Shown here piece by piece: positions 15,099 through 24,047 of a stretch of 30,352 nucleotides of DNA. The notes beneath the pieces are model-generated. The model saw only the letters and a list, made by a program, of their open reading frames with translations, did not search any database and was not told the origin of the DNA. The stretch comes from CAZCAQ01 sp964563965 (GTDB lineage: Bacteria; Patescibacteriota; WWE3; UBA101185; UBA10185), in the NCBI GenBank assembly GCA_964563965.1, contig CAZLZI010000006.1, positions 1-30,352 of the forward strand. Reading direction: 5' to 3'. Positions within the stretch are counted from its first letter, which is position 1. Each line of letters opens with the position of its first letter. Both the position numbers and the translations under genes were made by a program.

Positions 15099-15130
15099 TA
15101 CACTCATCTAAGGCCCAAGAAAGGTGACTA

Positions 15131-16249
15131 ATGAGGTTACTTCTACTAATAGTAGTTGCACTCTTACTTGTACTTGGGGCAGTAAGCCGTCAACCAAAAA
15201 AGAATGCAATAGACTTAATCCCACTAGTTGAGGATAGTAAAAGTTCTACAAAGAATGAGTTATCTCCAAAAGTGGCAGATAGTAGTTCTTTGACAAGTCC
15301 AAGTAGTAGTAAAATTTTGCCTTCAAGTTATCATGTTTATCAAACATTTAATAACTGCGGGCCTGCTGCTCTTTCAATGGCTCTTTCACATTATGGTATT
15401 GATACAACCCAACAAGAGTTGGGTCTTGCCTTAAGACCGTATCAAAACTCATTAGGAGATAACGATGATAAGTCAGTAACAATGGAGGAGCTTGCACATA
15501 AGAGTAAAGAATATGGGTTTATTCCATATTTTAGGCCTAATGGCTCAATCGAACTTGTTAAGCAATTGATCACATATGATATCCCCATCCTAACAAAGAC
15601 ATGGCTTACAGCGAACGAAGACATAGGGCACTTTAGAGTTATCAAAGGATATGATGATAGTACCCAATCACTGCTACAAGATGACTCATATCAAGGACCC
15701 AATATTTGGTATAGCTATGACGCGTTCAATACCCTTTGGAAGAAATTTAATTATGAATTTCTGATCTTAGTTCCTCCTGACAAACTTGCAAGTGTAAAAC
15801 TCATATTAGGTGAGCTTGAGGATGAAGACAATGCTTGGAGTATGGCAGTACGTAATGCGCAAGAAGAAATGAAATTTAAGCCAGATGTAACAGCTCACTT
15901 TAATTTAGTTGTTGCTCTTTACAGATCCAAACGGTATGACGAGGCTATTGCTGAATATGAAAAGATTAAGACTCAACTTCCAATGAGAACATTGTGGTAT
16001 CAAACAGAGCCTATTAAAGCATATTATGAAGTAGGTCAGTACGCTACGGTATTTGAGTTAACGGATACCATTTTAACCACAGGGAATCGCGCGTTTTCAG
16101 AACTTTATTTACTTCGAGGACATAGCTATTTAACCCAAAAAGATATTAAAAATGCACAAAGAGAGTTTGAACTTGCAAAGTACTATAATGCAAACCTACT
16201 TGAGGCACAAGTAGCTTTAGACAGCTTGAAAGAAACTTCTTTAGAGTAA
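15131..16249 (+). CDS. Secreted or anchored C39-like peptidase with TPR repeats
   Basis: A 372-residue protein. Residues 1-18 are a hydrophobic signal anchor (LLLLIVVALLLVLGAV), followed by a Ser-rich linker to about 65. A papain-like C39 domain follows: Gln71, Cys76 in NNCGPAALSMAL, His167 in IGHFRVIKGYDD and Asp184/185 in LLQDDS. The C-terminal 130 residues have TPR-like helices (FNLVVALYRSKRYDEAIAEY, then LYLLRGHSYLTQKDIKNA). C39 enzymes cut double-glycine leaders or other peptides. This single-domain, outward-facing type has mostly unknown substrates. AAAGGTGA at 15120-15127 supports the start. Its end overlaps the convergent gene by 9 nt. A role in trimming the radical SAM peptides is possible but rests only on domain type. 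Confidence 0.85.
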   Translation: MRLLLLIVVALLLVLGAVSRQPKKNAIDLIPLVEDSKSSTKNELSPKVADSSSLTSPSSSKILPSSYHVYQTFNNCGPAALSMALSHYGIDTTQQELGLALRPYQNSLGDNDDKSVTMEELAHKSKEYGFIPYFRPNGSIELVKQLITYDIPILTKTWLTANEDIGHFRVIKGYDDSTQSLLQDDSYQGPNIWYSYDAFNTLWKKFNYEFLILVPPDKLASVKLILGELEDEDNAWSMAVRNAQEEMKFKPDVTAHFNLVVALYRSKRYDEAIAEYEKIKTQLPMRTLWYQTEPIKAYYEVGQYATVFELTDTILTTGNRAFSELYLLRGHSYLTQKDIKNAQREFELAKYYNANLLEAQVALDSLKETSLE

Positions 16250-17485
16250 GCTTTTGTTTTCAAGAATTTTCGCTAATTCTCTAAATGCCTCACTTGCCCC
16301 AGCTTTATATATTAAGTCCCCTGTCTGTGCATTTTCGAGTAAATAGTCAAAGAAGCCGTCATCAACATGCCAACCTTCAGGATCAATATACATGATCTTC
16401 AACCCTCGTTCTCGGGCTCGCAGTTCAATACTTCTTCTATCGGCATGACAGCCCACAACTATTAAAGACTTTGCTCTGGGGTCAAATTGTAATTCAGGCA
16501 TGACAATGACTTCATCATAGGTACGGATAAAGAGTTCTTCCAAGCCAAGACGTAAGTGCAATCCGTCAAAATTGTTAGTTATAACTGGACCAACAACTAG
16601 TCCTTTAGTATGTAACTGTTTAAGGATGGTATAAAAGTCTGTAAGTGGAGCAGTCACAATCTTATGAAAAAAATTAGATGTTTTTTTAAATGAAGCTTCT
16701 GGATTTTCAAGCAAACCTTTGATAAAAGTGTCCTCTTGAGCAGTTATTATAAACTTTTTGGTGAAAGGCTCATTGATTGAATAAACTTCATGTAAGGTAT
16801 GCAGAGGTAATATACCTGCCTCAAAAGACGGGCCGCATCCGAATTCAACTTGGGCAGGTAAATAGGGAATAAATTCTTCAATACTTTTAGCATAGGTAGG
16901 CTGTGTTCGCGGCAAAGATTTTCTAAGACCTGCTTGGGCAATATGCCAAATCATCTTTTGAATGCGATCAGTTATACCATAATTTTTTGAATGGAAAAAT
17001 ATTTCAATCGTTTGGTAGCCTTTCGGGAAGGTATCGTATTCAAATGGCCGCTCTTCAGGGGTAGTATAAAAACATACATCCATTTGTATATCTCCTAACT
17101 CAAAAGATTCTTGTGTCTTTGTTCTGGAAACTTCATGCCAACCTCCAGCACGTATAGCACTATAAATCATTTCTCCATATTCTTTGATCTGATTTTCTTT
17201 AAGAGTAAGTGAGTAGTAGATATATGTTGAGACTAGTGCAAGTTTGGCAGCATCAATTGTTTGCATGACATCATATTCGTGTCTGTAATAAAGGATTTTT
17301 CTTGCTTTATCATTCTCATCTTGCCAACCTGAAACATGCTTATTTTTCTCACATTGAGTTCTTCTCCAGAGGGTTTCCTCCACGGTTTTATCAAGTTTTG
17401 TTCCTTTTGAGGGTAAAAAGACCTTCTCCCAAGTAGATAATGCGTTCTCATCAAGAGTTTGTTGGATTATGTATGGAACTTTCAT
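16241..17485 (-). CDS. Large protein with a divergent sirtuin (SIR2)-like domain
   Basis: A 414-residue protein. The second half has the sirtuin order of motifs: FGCGPSFEAGILPL (like GAGISxxSGIP), TNNFDGLHLRLG (like TQNIDGLHxRAG) and SLIVVGCHADRRSIELRARE with IMYIDPE (the NAD-binding end strand). The zinc-binding CxxC pairs of true sirtuins are not seen and the catalytic His appears displaced, so NAD binding or hydrolysis, as in SIR2-type effectors, is more likely than deacetylation. The first 200 residues are helical and unrecognised. TATAAT at 17492-17497 (minus strand) with an extended TGn lies 6 nt from the ATG and overlaps the end of the upstream O-methyltransferase gene, so it has its own leaderless promoter. 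Confidence 0.7.
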   Translation of the reverse strand: MKVPYIIQQTLDENALSTWEKVFLPSKGTKLDKTVEETLWRRTQCEKNKHVSGWQDENDKARKILYYRHEYDVMQTIDAAKLALVSTYIYYSLTLKENQIKEYGEMIYSAIRAGGWHEVSRTKTQESFELGDIQMDVCFYTTPEERPFEYDTFPKGYQTIEIFFHSKNYGITDRIQKMIWHIAQAGLRKSLPRTQPTYAKSIEEFIPYLPAQVEFGCGPSFEAGILPLHTLHEVYSINEPFTKKFIITAQEDTFIKGLLENPEASFKKTSNFFHKIVTAPLTDFYTILKQLHTKGLVVGPVITNNFDGLHLRLGLEELFIRTYDEVIVMPELQFDPRAKSLIVVGCHADRRSIELRARERGLKIMYIDPEGWHVDDGFFDYLLENAQTGDLIYKAGASEAFRELAKILENKSLL

Positions 17486-17497
17486 GGCTAGATTATA

Positions 17498-18196
17498 TCA
17501 GAGCTTTAAAATTAATATGCCATCCCAAGCAGGGATAAGCGTGACATCTTTAAAAGTTTTAAAGATATCTCTATTTAATGCATCAAGTATCTTAGCATGT
17601 GAATATTGAGTGTTTTCCTCAGCAACTAGCCCTGCCCATAGCGCGTTATCAATGACAATAAGCCCGCCACTTGTAACAAGTGATATTGCCTTCTCAACAT
17701 ATTCTGGATACTGGTTTTTATTGGCATCTATATATATAAACTCAAATTTCGAACCCTGTTGTATAAGACTATCCATGGAGTCTGTTGCTTTACCTTCTAG
17801 CAGTGTGATTTTGTTACTACTCCCAAAGCTGTCCCATAATGCCTGTGCATCTCTAACATTAGTTTCATTTAATTCACATGTTGTAACATGACACTCATTT
17901 GAAGTGCTTGCAAAGAGTAACGCAGTAAGACCTTTATATGTGCCCACTTCAAGTATGCTTTTAGCTTTACTAGACCTAATAAGTAAGTTTAAAAACCGGA
18001 TTTCGGACAGCGGTGTTTGATATGATCCATTGGGTAAAGAGGTGATACGTGCATACACATCACTGTACCTGTGATCTAACTTACTGAGTGAAAGCTCTTC
18101 TATGTACTTAGTTAGCTTCTTAGTAACGATAACATTCTTATTGTGTTTCTTTAGATTTATTAGTGCTTTATCTTTAAGTTTGGCAACCAAGTGCAT
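17498..18196 (-). CDS. Class I SAM-dependent O-methyltransferase (CCoAOMT-like)
   Basis: A 232-residue methyltransferase. The SAM motif is ILEVGTYKGLTALLFA (residues 81-96), followed by the acidic TCELNE. The metal-binding and active residues of the catechol/caffeoyl-CoA O-methyltransferase group are present as FIYIDANKNQYPEYVE and IVIDNALWAG. These enzymes methylate hydroxyls of small aromatic compounds with a divalent metal. The substrate is unknown here. TAGAAT at 18203-18208 with an upstream TGn lies 6 nt before the ATG, and no Shine-Dalgarno sequence is present. It is divergent from the Ldh_2 gene. Confidence 0.88.
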   Translation of the reverse strand: MHLVAKLKDKALINLKKHNKNVIVTKKLTKYIEELSLSKLDHRYSDVYARITSLPNGSYQTPLSEIRFLNLLIRSSKAKSILEVGTYKGLTALLFASTSNECHVTTCELNETNVRDAQALWDSFGSSNKITLLEGKATDSMDSLIQQGSKFEFIYIDANKNQYPEYVEKAISLVTSGGLIVIDNALWAGLVAEENTQYSHAKILDALNRDIFKTFKDVTLIPAWDGILILKL

Positions 18197-18276
18197 ATAT
18201 TAATTCTATCAGAAGACCTCAACTTGTTGGAGTTATGTGCTATATTACAAATCAGTTATTACTTTCTAGGAGACTT

Positions 18277-19263
18277 ATGCAAATTAAAATCAATGAATTG
18301 GAATCTTTAGTAAAAAAAGCCCTTAAGAACATGGGTTATTCGTCCAAAGAAATCAATCTTATAAAAGACGTTCTATTTTATGCACAATTAAGAGGTAATA
18401 ATCAGGGGATAGTAAAGCTGATAGGTAAAGGGATGCCCAAAAGTGCACATGCGGGGGAAATAACTGTGGAAAAAGAAACAAAGCTCGCTACCTTAGTAAA
18501 TGGTAATTATAACCAGGGAATGGTTGTTTTATCTTATGCAATGGAGAAAGTCTTAAAAAGAGTAAAGAAGCACGGGTTTGGGATGGCGGGGACTTTTAAT
18601 ACAAGTTCTTCAACAGGTGCCATAGGTTATTATGCAAATAAGATAGCACAAGAGGGTTATATAGCTTTTGTCTTTGCTGGTTCGCCAGAAACTGTAAGTA
18701 CACATGGTTCTTATGAACCTATTTTTGGGACGAATCCACTAGCCATTGGTATTCCAACTACAGCAGAACCCCTAGTACTTGATATGGCTACAGCCTCTAT
18801 TGCCTATTTTGGTTTAATCGAAGCAGCTACTTCTGGCAGGAGTATACCCGAGGGTCTTACATATGATGAACACGGCAATTTAACTACAGATCCCAAGAAA
18901 GCTCTAGAAGGTGCTATTCGGCCTTTCGATAGGAGTTATAAAGGAGCTGGTTTAGCTATGATGGTTGAGATATTAACAGGACCTCTAGTTAGAGCTTCAT
19001 TTACAGGAATTGGAGACACTGCTAGAAACTGGGGAAACCTACTTTTTGCAATTGATCCCTCCCAGTTTGTAGAAAAGTCATCATTTGAAAGAGAAGTAAG
19101 CCAATTGATAGAAAAAGTGAAAGCAACAAAGAAACTACCGAATGTGGAAGAACTCTTCGTTCCAGGAGAACGAGGCAGTAAACTTGCTAAACAACGACTG
19201 GCTCAAGGCTATTTTGAAGTTGAAGATAATTTGCTTCAAGGTCTTAGAACAGCTGCAAAATGA
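18277..19263 (+). CDS. Ldh_2 (malate/L-sulfolactate type) dehydrogenase family protein, altered active site
   Basis: A 328-residue protein of the Ldh_2 NAD(P)-dependent oxidoreductase family (malate, ureidoglycolate, sulfolactate). The start at 18277 follows GGAGA and gives the usual family N-terminus; an earlier ATG at 18235 sits at the promoter, which carries an extended TGC-TATATT at 18238-18246. Family features seen are IFGTNPLAIGIP, VLDMATASIA, IPEGLTYDEHGNLTTD and the YKGAGLAMMVEIL helix. Two conserved histidines are missing: the usual SHG is NQG (LRGNNQGIVKL) and the NHFG motif is SSTG (NTSSSTGAIGYY). The enzyme may have changed substrate or lost activity. It converges on the membrane glycosyltransferase with 10 nt between them. 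Confidence 0.85.
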   Translation: MQIKINELESLVKKALKNMGYSSKEINLIKDVLFYAQLRGNNQGIVKLIGKGMPKSAHAGEITVEKETKLATLVNGNYNQGMVVLSYAMEKVLKRVKKHGFGMAGTFNTSSSTGAIGYYANKIAQEGYIAFVFAGSPETVSTHGSYEPIFGTNPLAIGIPTTAEPLVLDMATASIAYFGLIEAATSGRSIPEGLTYDEHGNLTTDPKKALEGAIRPFDRSYKGAGLAMMVEILTGPLVRASFTGIGDTARNWGNLLFAIDPSQFVEKSSFEREVSQLIEKVKATKKLPNVEELFVPGERGSKLAKQRLAQGYFEVEDNLLQGLRTAAK

Positions 19264-19273
19264 CAGGGATTGC

Positions 19274-20746
19274 TTACTTGAGTATATAGAAATTAAGATC
19301 CTTGTGAGCAGCATAGGTATCAATTACCTTAAGTTTTTTGTTACACACAGTTTGTGCAGGGGAGGTTGTGATTATGAAATCATATACACTTGCACAAGTT
19401 AGTGCATCTTTACTTAAGACTTCTCCTGCGTAGTAGAGATACAAAAATCTATAATCTGCAGTGTAAAGTACTTTATTAACCCCATAGTTCTTTGTTAAAT
19501 AGTCGCCAAGTTTTTTACCCCCTGATCCCCAAGCTTCAGCTGTATTATTAAATCCTTGATCAAAGGAAAGAGGGTTTTTATACATCAGGAAATCGGGAAA
19601 CAGAAAACCCAATTGAGCCAGTTTTACACTAATAAAGAGCACTATGATAATTATAAAGCGCTTTTCTACTAGCTTGTAATAACCAAGTGAGGCAAGCAAA
19701 ATCAAATACGGAAATATAAGAATTGTATATCTACCCAATTTCTTTTCCGCAATAAGAAGCACACTAAAAGAGAGTAGAGGAAAAGCTAGAAATGTGAGTT
19801 GATGTTTATTAAAAGACTTTCTTAGTGTTTTAATGTTTAGCGTAAAGAGTAGAAGTCCAACCCAGATCTCAGCACTGACTTTATTAAGTAAAAATCTAAA
19901 GTAATAGAAGAAATCGTGAAGATGTTGTGTTTGTGCATACGTAAATGTTTCGGTATCAAGACCTTGAACACCAAAAATGAAAGAACCAATGGTAAGCCTA
20001 TAAAGAGTAAAGTAAAAGTTACCCCAAAAAGCTGGAAATAAAAGTACTAGTGTTATAAAGAACGTACAGACATATAAAACTAACTCTTGTACATGGTGCC
20101 GTTTTCTTGCAGAACTAAATATGTTGGTTGTTATCTCTGCAAACAGCACAATAAAAAGTGTGAAGTATAGAGATTTCTCAAGCACACAGAGAGCAGATAG
20201 GACACCTATATACACAATTGCATACATAGAAGGTTTCTTTAACCGGTGGTCATACAGGATGAGTAAGGTTAACAGTGCAATAAACATCGGGAGTGCATCC
20301 GTTTGTATTACTCGTGCATGTCCTAGAATGAGGGGTTCCAAAGCTAGTAGTACAACAACTAAGAATGCAAACTTGGGTTGGGTTATCTTCGAGAGCTTTC
20401 TGTATATGAAAAGTATAATGCCTAGACTAGTCAGTACTTTTGGTAACTTGTGAAAGGTATTAAGCAAGAGTTCGAAGTCTTTGCCTGTTTGTGGAATTAG
20501 TCCAAGTTTATCTTTTAAGAAGTAGAGTGATTTAAACCCAATAATATTACTATATAGTGTTAACGCACCTGGTTGAATTGAGACATATAGCTTATCATAA
20601 TTCTTTGCTTCGAATTCTTTCATAAAAACATATGACCAGTTTTTAAAATGAAAATCATCTGATGCAGTCATATCCCGACCAAGCATGAAGGTATAAGGAG
20701 GTACTAGTACTAATAACAGTAGTAGATAAATAACTAACTTATTCAC
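19274..20746 (-). CDS. PMT/GT39-type membrane glycosyltransferase
   Basis: A 490-residue integral membrane protein with about ten hydrophobic helices. It has the pattern of dolichyl-phosphate-sugar transferases (PMT/ArnT, GT39/GT83): an N-terminal helix ending in an acidic loop (DMTASDDFHF), and the HARVIQTDALPMFIALLTL segment like the conserved DxxL stretch of this group. Such enzymes transfer sugars from polyprenyl phosphate to protein or lipid on the outer face. The acceptor is unknown. The start is GTG; TAGAAT at 20753-20758 with a TGC extension lies 6 nt upstream, giving a leaderless GTG-initiated mRNA. Confidence 0.83.
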   Translation of the reverse strand: MNKLVIYLLLLLVLVPPYTFMLGRDMTASDDFHFKNWSYVFMKEFEAKNYDKLYVSIQPGALTLYSNIIGFKSLYFLKDKLGLIPQTGKDFELLLNTFHKLPKVLTSLGIILFIYRKLSKITQPKFAFLVVVLLALEPLILGHARVIQTDALPMFIALLTLLILYDHRLKKPSMYAIVYIGVLSALCVLEKSLYFTLFIVLFAEITTNIFSSARKRHHVQELVLYVCTFFITLVLLFPAFWGNFYFTLYRLTIGSFIFGVQGLDTETFTYAQTQHLHDFFYYFRFLLNKVSAEIWVGLLLFTLNIKTLRKSFNKHQLTFLAFPLLSFSVLLIAEKKLGRYTILIFPYLILLASLGYYKLVEKRFIIIIVLFISVKLAQLGFLFPDFLMYKNPLSFDQGFNNTAEAWGSGGKKLGDYLTKNYGVNKVLYTADYRFLYLYYAGEVLSKDALTCASVYDFIITTSPAQTVCNKKLKVIDTYAAHKDLNFYILK

Positions 20747-20807
20747 AGATTTATTCTAGCAGAGGTAATCAACATATGAGCTACACTTAAGTTTGTTAAA
20801 ATAGGGC

Positions 20808-21803
20808 ATGAAGTTAAACGGAGTAAATCTTGGTGGGTATTTAGTATTGGAGAAATGGATTACTCCCCATCTATTTGCCATGACACATGCTACTGATGAG
20901 TTTATGCTCCACAGCACCTATGCTACTGGACTTGCTCATAAACTAACTGCTCATTATGAGGACTATATTACAAAGCAAGACATGATCTTTCTTAACTCAC
21001 AAGGCATAAATGCTCTGCGCATTCCTGTAGGGCATTATCTTTTTGGTGACTATCCTCCTTACCCCAGTACGGTTAACTATCTAGATAACTTAATGAATCT
21101 TGCTAAAGCTCACGACTTACAGGTAATACTTGATTTACACACAGCTCCCGGTAGCCAGAATGGTTGGGATCATAGTGGCAGGGCTGGAAAAATAGAGTGG
21201 CACAAGGACAAAGAAAACATACTACGCACTTTATCAGTGTTACACCAGTTAGCTAGTCGGTATGGTAAGTTTTCCAATTTGTTTGGTATTGAGTTACTAA
21301 ATGAACCGCATTATGATATTCCTTTAGCGATTCTTAAAAGATTTTACCAAGAAGGCTACAAAGCAGTACGAGAAAGCAGCAACTGTGCCGTAATTATAAG
21401 TGATGCTTTTAGACCGCTGAAGTGGACAGACTTTATGGTAAGACCTCCTTTTACCAATGTTATTCTTGATCTTCATTTATATCAGTGTTTTTCACAGCAA
21501 GACAAAGAGATGTCAATGCCAGAACACATTGAATTTACCAAACAAAACTGGGGAAGGTTGATTAACCGTGTTCAGAAACATCGAGCAGCACTGTGTGGTG
21601 AATGGAGTCTTGGGATTGATGCTTTATCGCTTAAAGGGTTAACAACAGTAGAGAAAACTACCTACATTAAACACTATGGCCAAACACAGCTTGAAGTATT
21701 CTTGCCACTCCTAGGACAATTTTTTTGGAATTATAAAACAGCAGGTAATGGAGGCTGGAATTATGCCTACTGCAGATCTTCAGGTCTGTTACCTGCATAC
21801 TAA
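20808..21803 (+). CDS. GH5-type glycoside hydrolase (exo-beta-1,3-glucanase/cellulase-like)
   Basis: A 331-residue TIM-barrel enzyme similar to GH5 exo-beta-1,3-glucanases. It starts directly with KLNGVNLGGYLVLEKWITP, has INALRIPVGHY, VILDLHTAPGSQNG, the acid/base Glu166 in LLNEPHYD and the nucleophile Glu265 in CGEWSLG. Both catalytic residues are present. There is no signal peptide or anchor, unusual for this secreted class, so it is either cytoplasmic or exported differently. TAAAAT at 20797-20802 lies 5 nt before the ATG, close to the leaderless arrangement. It diverges from the membrane glycosyltransferase. Confidence 0.88.
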   Translation: MKLNGVNLGGYLVLEKWITPHLFAMTHATDEFMLHSTYATGLAHKLTAHYEDYITKQDMIFLNSQGINALRIPVGHYLFGDYPPYPSTVNYLDNLMNLAKAHDLQVILDLHTAPGSQNGWDHSGRAGKIEWHKDKENILRTLSVLHQLASRYGKFSNLFGIELLNEPHYDIPLAILKRFYQEGYKAVRESSNCAVIISDAFRPLKWTDFMVRPPFTNVILDLHLYQCFSQQDKEMSMPEHIEFTKQNWGRLINRVQKHRAALCGEWSLGIDALSLKGLTTVEKTTYIKHYGQTQLEVFLPLLGQFFWNYKTAGNGGWNYAYCRSSGLLPAY

Positions 21804-21838
21804 TTTGTAGATATAGCTGAAAAGTGTAGAATGAAAGC

Positions 21839-22483
21839 ATGAATAAAAAACTACTTATCTTAATTGTAATAGTACTCTTATCTGTTATTGGTGGTGTGGT
21901 ATATGTAAATGCTATGTCCAGAGCAAAAGCACCTGTGATACCCGAAAGTCCTGGTATGCCACTAGAAGAACAAAGTACTACCGACAGAAATCTGCAAGGT
22001 TCTATTTTTGATTTAATCAAGATGGGAAGAGCATTAAACTGTAAGTTTTCAGGTACCGAACCGAAATCTGAAGGTGAGATATTCATACTTGGAAATAAGA
22101 TGAGGGGAAATTTCACTATGGATAATGGAACCGGTACTATGGTTGCAAGTCATGTTGTGTCAGATGGTGAGTTTATGTATATGTGGGGGGATGCGATGGA
22201 CCAGGGGATAAAGATGAGTTATAGCGCACTTGATGTGGAAAAAGCTAAAACTGACACTAATCTTAAAGCCTTAAACGATACCTACGATTATAAATGTTCT
22301 GACTGGGCAGTTGATGACTCGTATTTTATTGCTCCATCGAATGTAACTTATACCGATATGACAGAACTGCAAAATATGTTGCAAGAAGATAGAACAGGAA
22401 TTGATATGTGTAATTCATGCGCAGTTATCCCTGATGAAACTGCAAAGAATGAATGTATAGCTCAATTTAAATGCCTTAAGTAG
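21839..22483 (+). CDS. Membrane-anchored Cys-containing protein of unknown function
   Basis: A 214-residue protein with one N-terminal hydrophobic helix (LLILIVIVLLSVIGGVVYV) acting as signal or anchor, then an external domain. The C-terminus is rich in cysteine (CSDWAV, MCNSCAVI, ECIAQFKC) and probably forms disulfides. The middle contains strands such as GEIFILGNKMRGNFTMDNG and FMYMWGDAMDQGIKM, resembling the lipoprotein-like DUFs common in Patescibacteria. No family is recognised with confidence. TAGAAT at 21827-21832 is exactly 6 nt before the ATG. It converges on the Nudix gene with 4 nt between. Confidence 0.7.
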   Translation: MNKKLLILIVIVLLSVIGGVVYVNAMSRAKAPVIPESPGMPLEEQSTTDRNLQGSIFDLIKMGRALNCKFSGTEPKSEGEIFILGNKMRGNFTMDNGTGTMVASHVVSDGEFMYMWGDAMDQGIKMSYSALDVEKAKTDTNLKALNDTYDYKCSDWAVDDSYFIAPSNVTYTDMTELQNMLQEDRTGIDMCNSCAVIPDETAKNECIAQFKCLK

Positions 22484-22487
22484 GTCT

Positions 22488-22982
22488 TTAGGTATTTATA
22501 TGAATGCCGTTATAAACAAGAAAATATCTTAGGGCTACAATTGGGTGTTTAAGTGACTCAGTTACAAAGAATGATAGCGGGATTTTCTTCAAATCAGCTT
22601 TAATCACCGCCTTATCTTCTTTTAGAGCGTCTTCAATAAATTGATCGACAAAAAGGGTTTTTAAATGCGGTAGATTTAATACATCATGATACTCAACCTC
22701 TTTGCTTTCATCTGAGACTCGTTTTTCACCACCAACTATTTCACAGATATATGAATGTATGCAGTTTCCCCTTTTCCACGTATTGTTATAAATTGCGACT
22801 AATCTGATTACAGAAACATTAAAGCCGGTTTCTTCGAACACTTCTCTAATGACACAGTCCTCTGGTGATTCATTCACATTTCTACCGCCACAAGGTAGAT
22901 CCCAAACCGGAACATCACGTCTTTTTATAAGTAGAATTTGCTTTTTATCTTTAGAAAATATTAATCCTGCTGCCCCATCCAT
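22488..22982 (-). CDS. Nudix hydrolase
   Basis: A 164-residue Nudix protein. The Nudix box is GGRNVNESPEDCVIREVFEE followed by TGF, with the metal-binding REVFEETG helix intact. The flanking strands (ILLIKRRDVPVWDLP and IRLVAIYNNTW) complete the fold. Nudix enzymes hydrolyse nucleoside diphosphate derivatives; the substrate is not predictable from this. TATAAT at 22990-22995 (minus strand) lies 7 nt before the ATG. The gene shares its strand with the beta-lactamase-fold gene upstream but has its own promoter. Confidence 0.9.
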   Translation of the reverse strand: MDGAAGLIFSKDKKQILLIKRRDVPVWDLPCGGRNVNESPEDCVIREVFEETGFNVSVIRLVAIYNNTWKRGNCIHSYICEIVGGEKRVSDESKEVEYHDVLNLPHLKTLFVDQFIEDALKEDKAVIKADLKKIPLSFFVTESLKHPIVALRYFLVYNGIHINT

Positions 22983-23010
22983 GTATTTGATTATAGCTTA
23001 AACCAGGAGT

Positions 23011-23907
23011 TTATAAATCGGTAAATAACGTGTTTATAAAACTACCGACTGCTGTTGAGACATATAGAAAATCTTGTTCTGTCGTGTCTTTGCTCATCAA
23101 ACAAACTACAACAGTTTGGTCTGTATAAGTTGCCAAACCGCAATCGTGCCATGCTTTACCTTCAGGCCAGGTTCCAATCTTATGGGCAAAGGAAATCTTT
23201 TCATTTAAGCCAGTATGTATTCTGTCATCAAAATCCGTACTACTTAATAAGTCAGTAATTATTTGTGTACTTGCTCTAGTTGTATAGGTGTCAGCATATA
23301 ACCTCTGCATAAATTGTCCCACTTTCTCGGGGGATGAATAATTATCTTTTGTGAACACCTTTTCATTAATATACTTTTTATCAAGTAGTCTTATAAGTAT
23401 GTTTTGCGCTGTATTATCGGACTTCTTTAAGGCAAGAGTTATTAATTCCAATACGCTATACTCTTTTTCTTTGTCGTCTTCATACTGTAGAATGCCTGTA
23501 CCGCCTGTTATATCGTCTTCCTCAATTCTGTGTTTGTCTTCAAGAGAAAGTTTTCCCGCATCAACTTGTTTAAAAACAGAGCTGACTAAAAATACTTTAA
23601 AAACGGAAGCTGCATAAAAATTATCCTCGGCATTATGTCTATAAATCTTTTGCGAATTTATATCATAAATGTAGAGTCCAAATGTTCCCTGTGTTTCATC
23701 AATCTTTTTTTGCAATACGCCAAAGGCACTATCTTCGTATGCCTTTTCGACAATACGATCAGTTGATACGCCCAATATGCTTTGTTGAGCTAAGGGTATT
23801 AAGTATGCGGTATTTTTTTTACTCTCTAAACCCGAATGTATACCATATATAAAGCCAATACTTATAGAGTTAATAAGCAGTAGCACTTTGAGCAGGTTGT
23901 GCTTCAT
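23011..23907 (-). CDS. Beta-lactamase-fold serine hydrolase (class A/PBP-like)
   Basis: A 298-residue protein. Residues 5-23 form a signal anchor (LLKVLLLINSISIGFIYGI). The active-site motifs are SVFK (Ser101, Lys104), SDN (163-165) and KIG (243-245, in place of KTG). The omega-loop Glu of class A beta-lactamases (ExxLN) is not seen after SDN, so penicillin deacylation is unlikely; a transpeptidase, carboxypeptidase or esterase role fits better. It is likely external. A CATCAT box 6 nt before the ATG is a weak match to the leaderless pattern seen elsewhere. Confidence 0.84.
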   Translation of the reverse strand: MKHNLLKVLLLINSISIGFIYGIHSGLESKKNTAYLIPLAQQSILGVSTDRIVEKAYEDSAFGVLQKKIDETQGTFGLYIYDINSQKIYRHNAEDNFYAASVFKVFLVSSVFKQVDAGKLSLEDKHRIEEDDITGGTGILQYEDDKEKEYSVLELITLALKKSDNTAQNILIRLLDKKYINEKVFTKDNYSSPEKVGQFMQRLYADTYTTRASTQIITDLLSSTDFDDRIHTGLNEKISFAHKIGTWPEGKAWHDCGLATYTDQTVVVCLMSKDTTEQDFLYVSTAVGSFINTLFTDL

Positions 23908-23987
23908 GTCTTTATGATGACAAAAAGTACTTGAAGATACAAATGTTCAAATTTTGTGATTTATAGAAAATCATGCTAGAGTCTGCT

Positions 23988-24047
23988 ATGGATTTATTTA
24001 GCTTACCGCATAAAAAGAGAATTAAGCTCACATTGAGAGTAAGTTAA
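23988..24047 (+). CDS. 19-codon micro-ORF preceding the lipoprotein-like gene
   Basis: ATG at 23988 opens a 19-codon frame (MDLFSLPHKK, then RIKLTLRVS, TAA at 24045). It is preceded by an extended -10 TGC-TAGAGT at 23974-23982 with 5 nt to the ATG, the same geometry as other leaderless genes here. It ends 29 nt before the lipoprotein-like gene. It could be a regulatory leader peptide or a chance frame at the promoter of the next gene. The peptide is basic at its centre and has no clear family. Confidence 0.4.
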   Translation: MDLFSLPHKKRIKLTLRVS

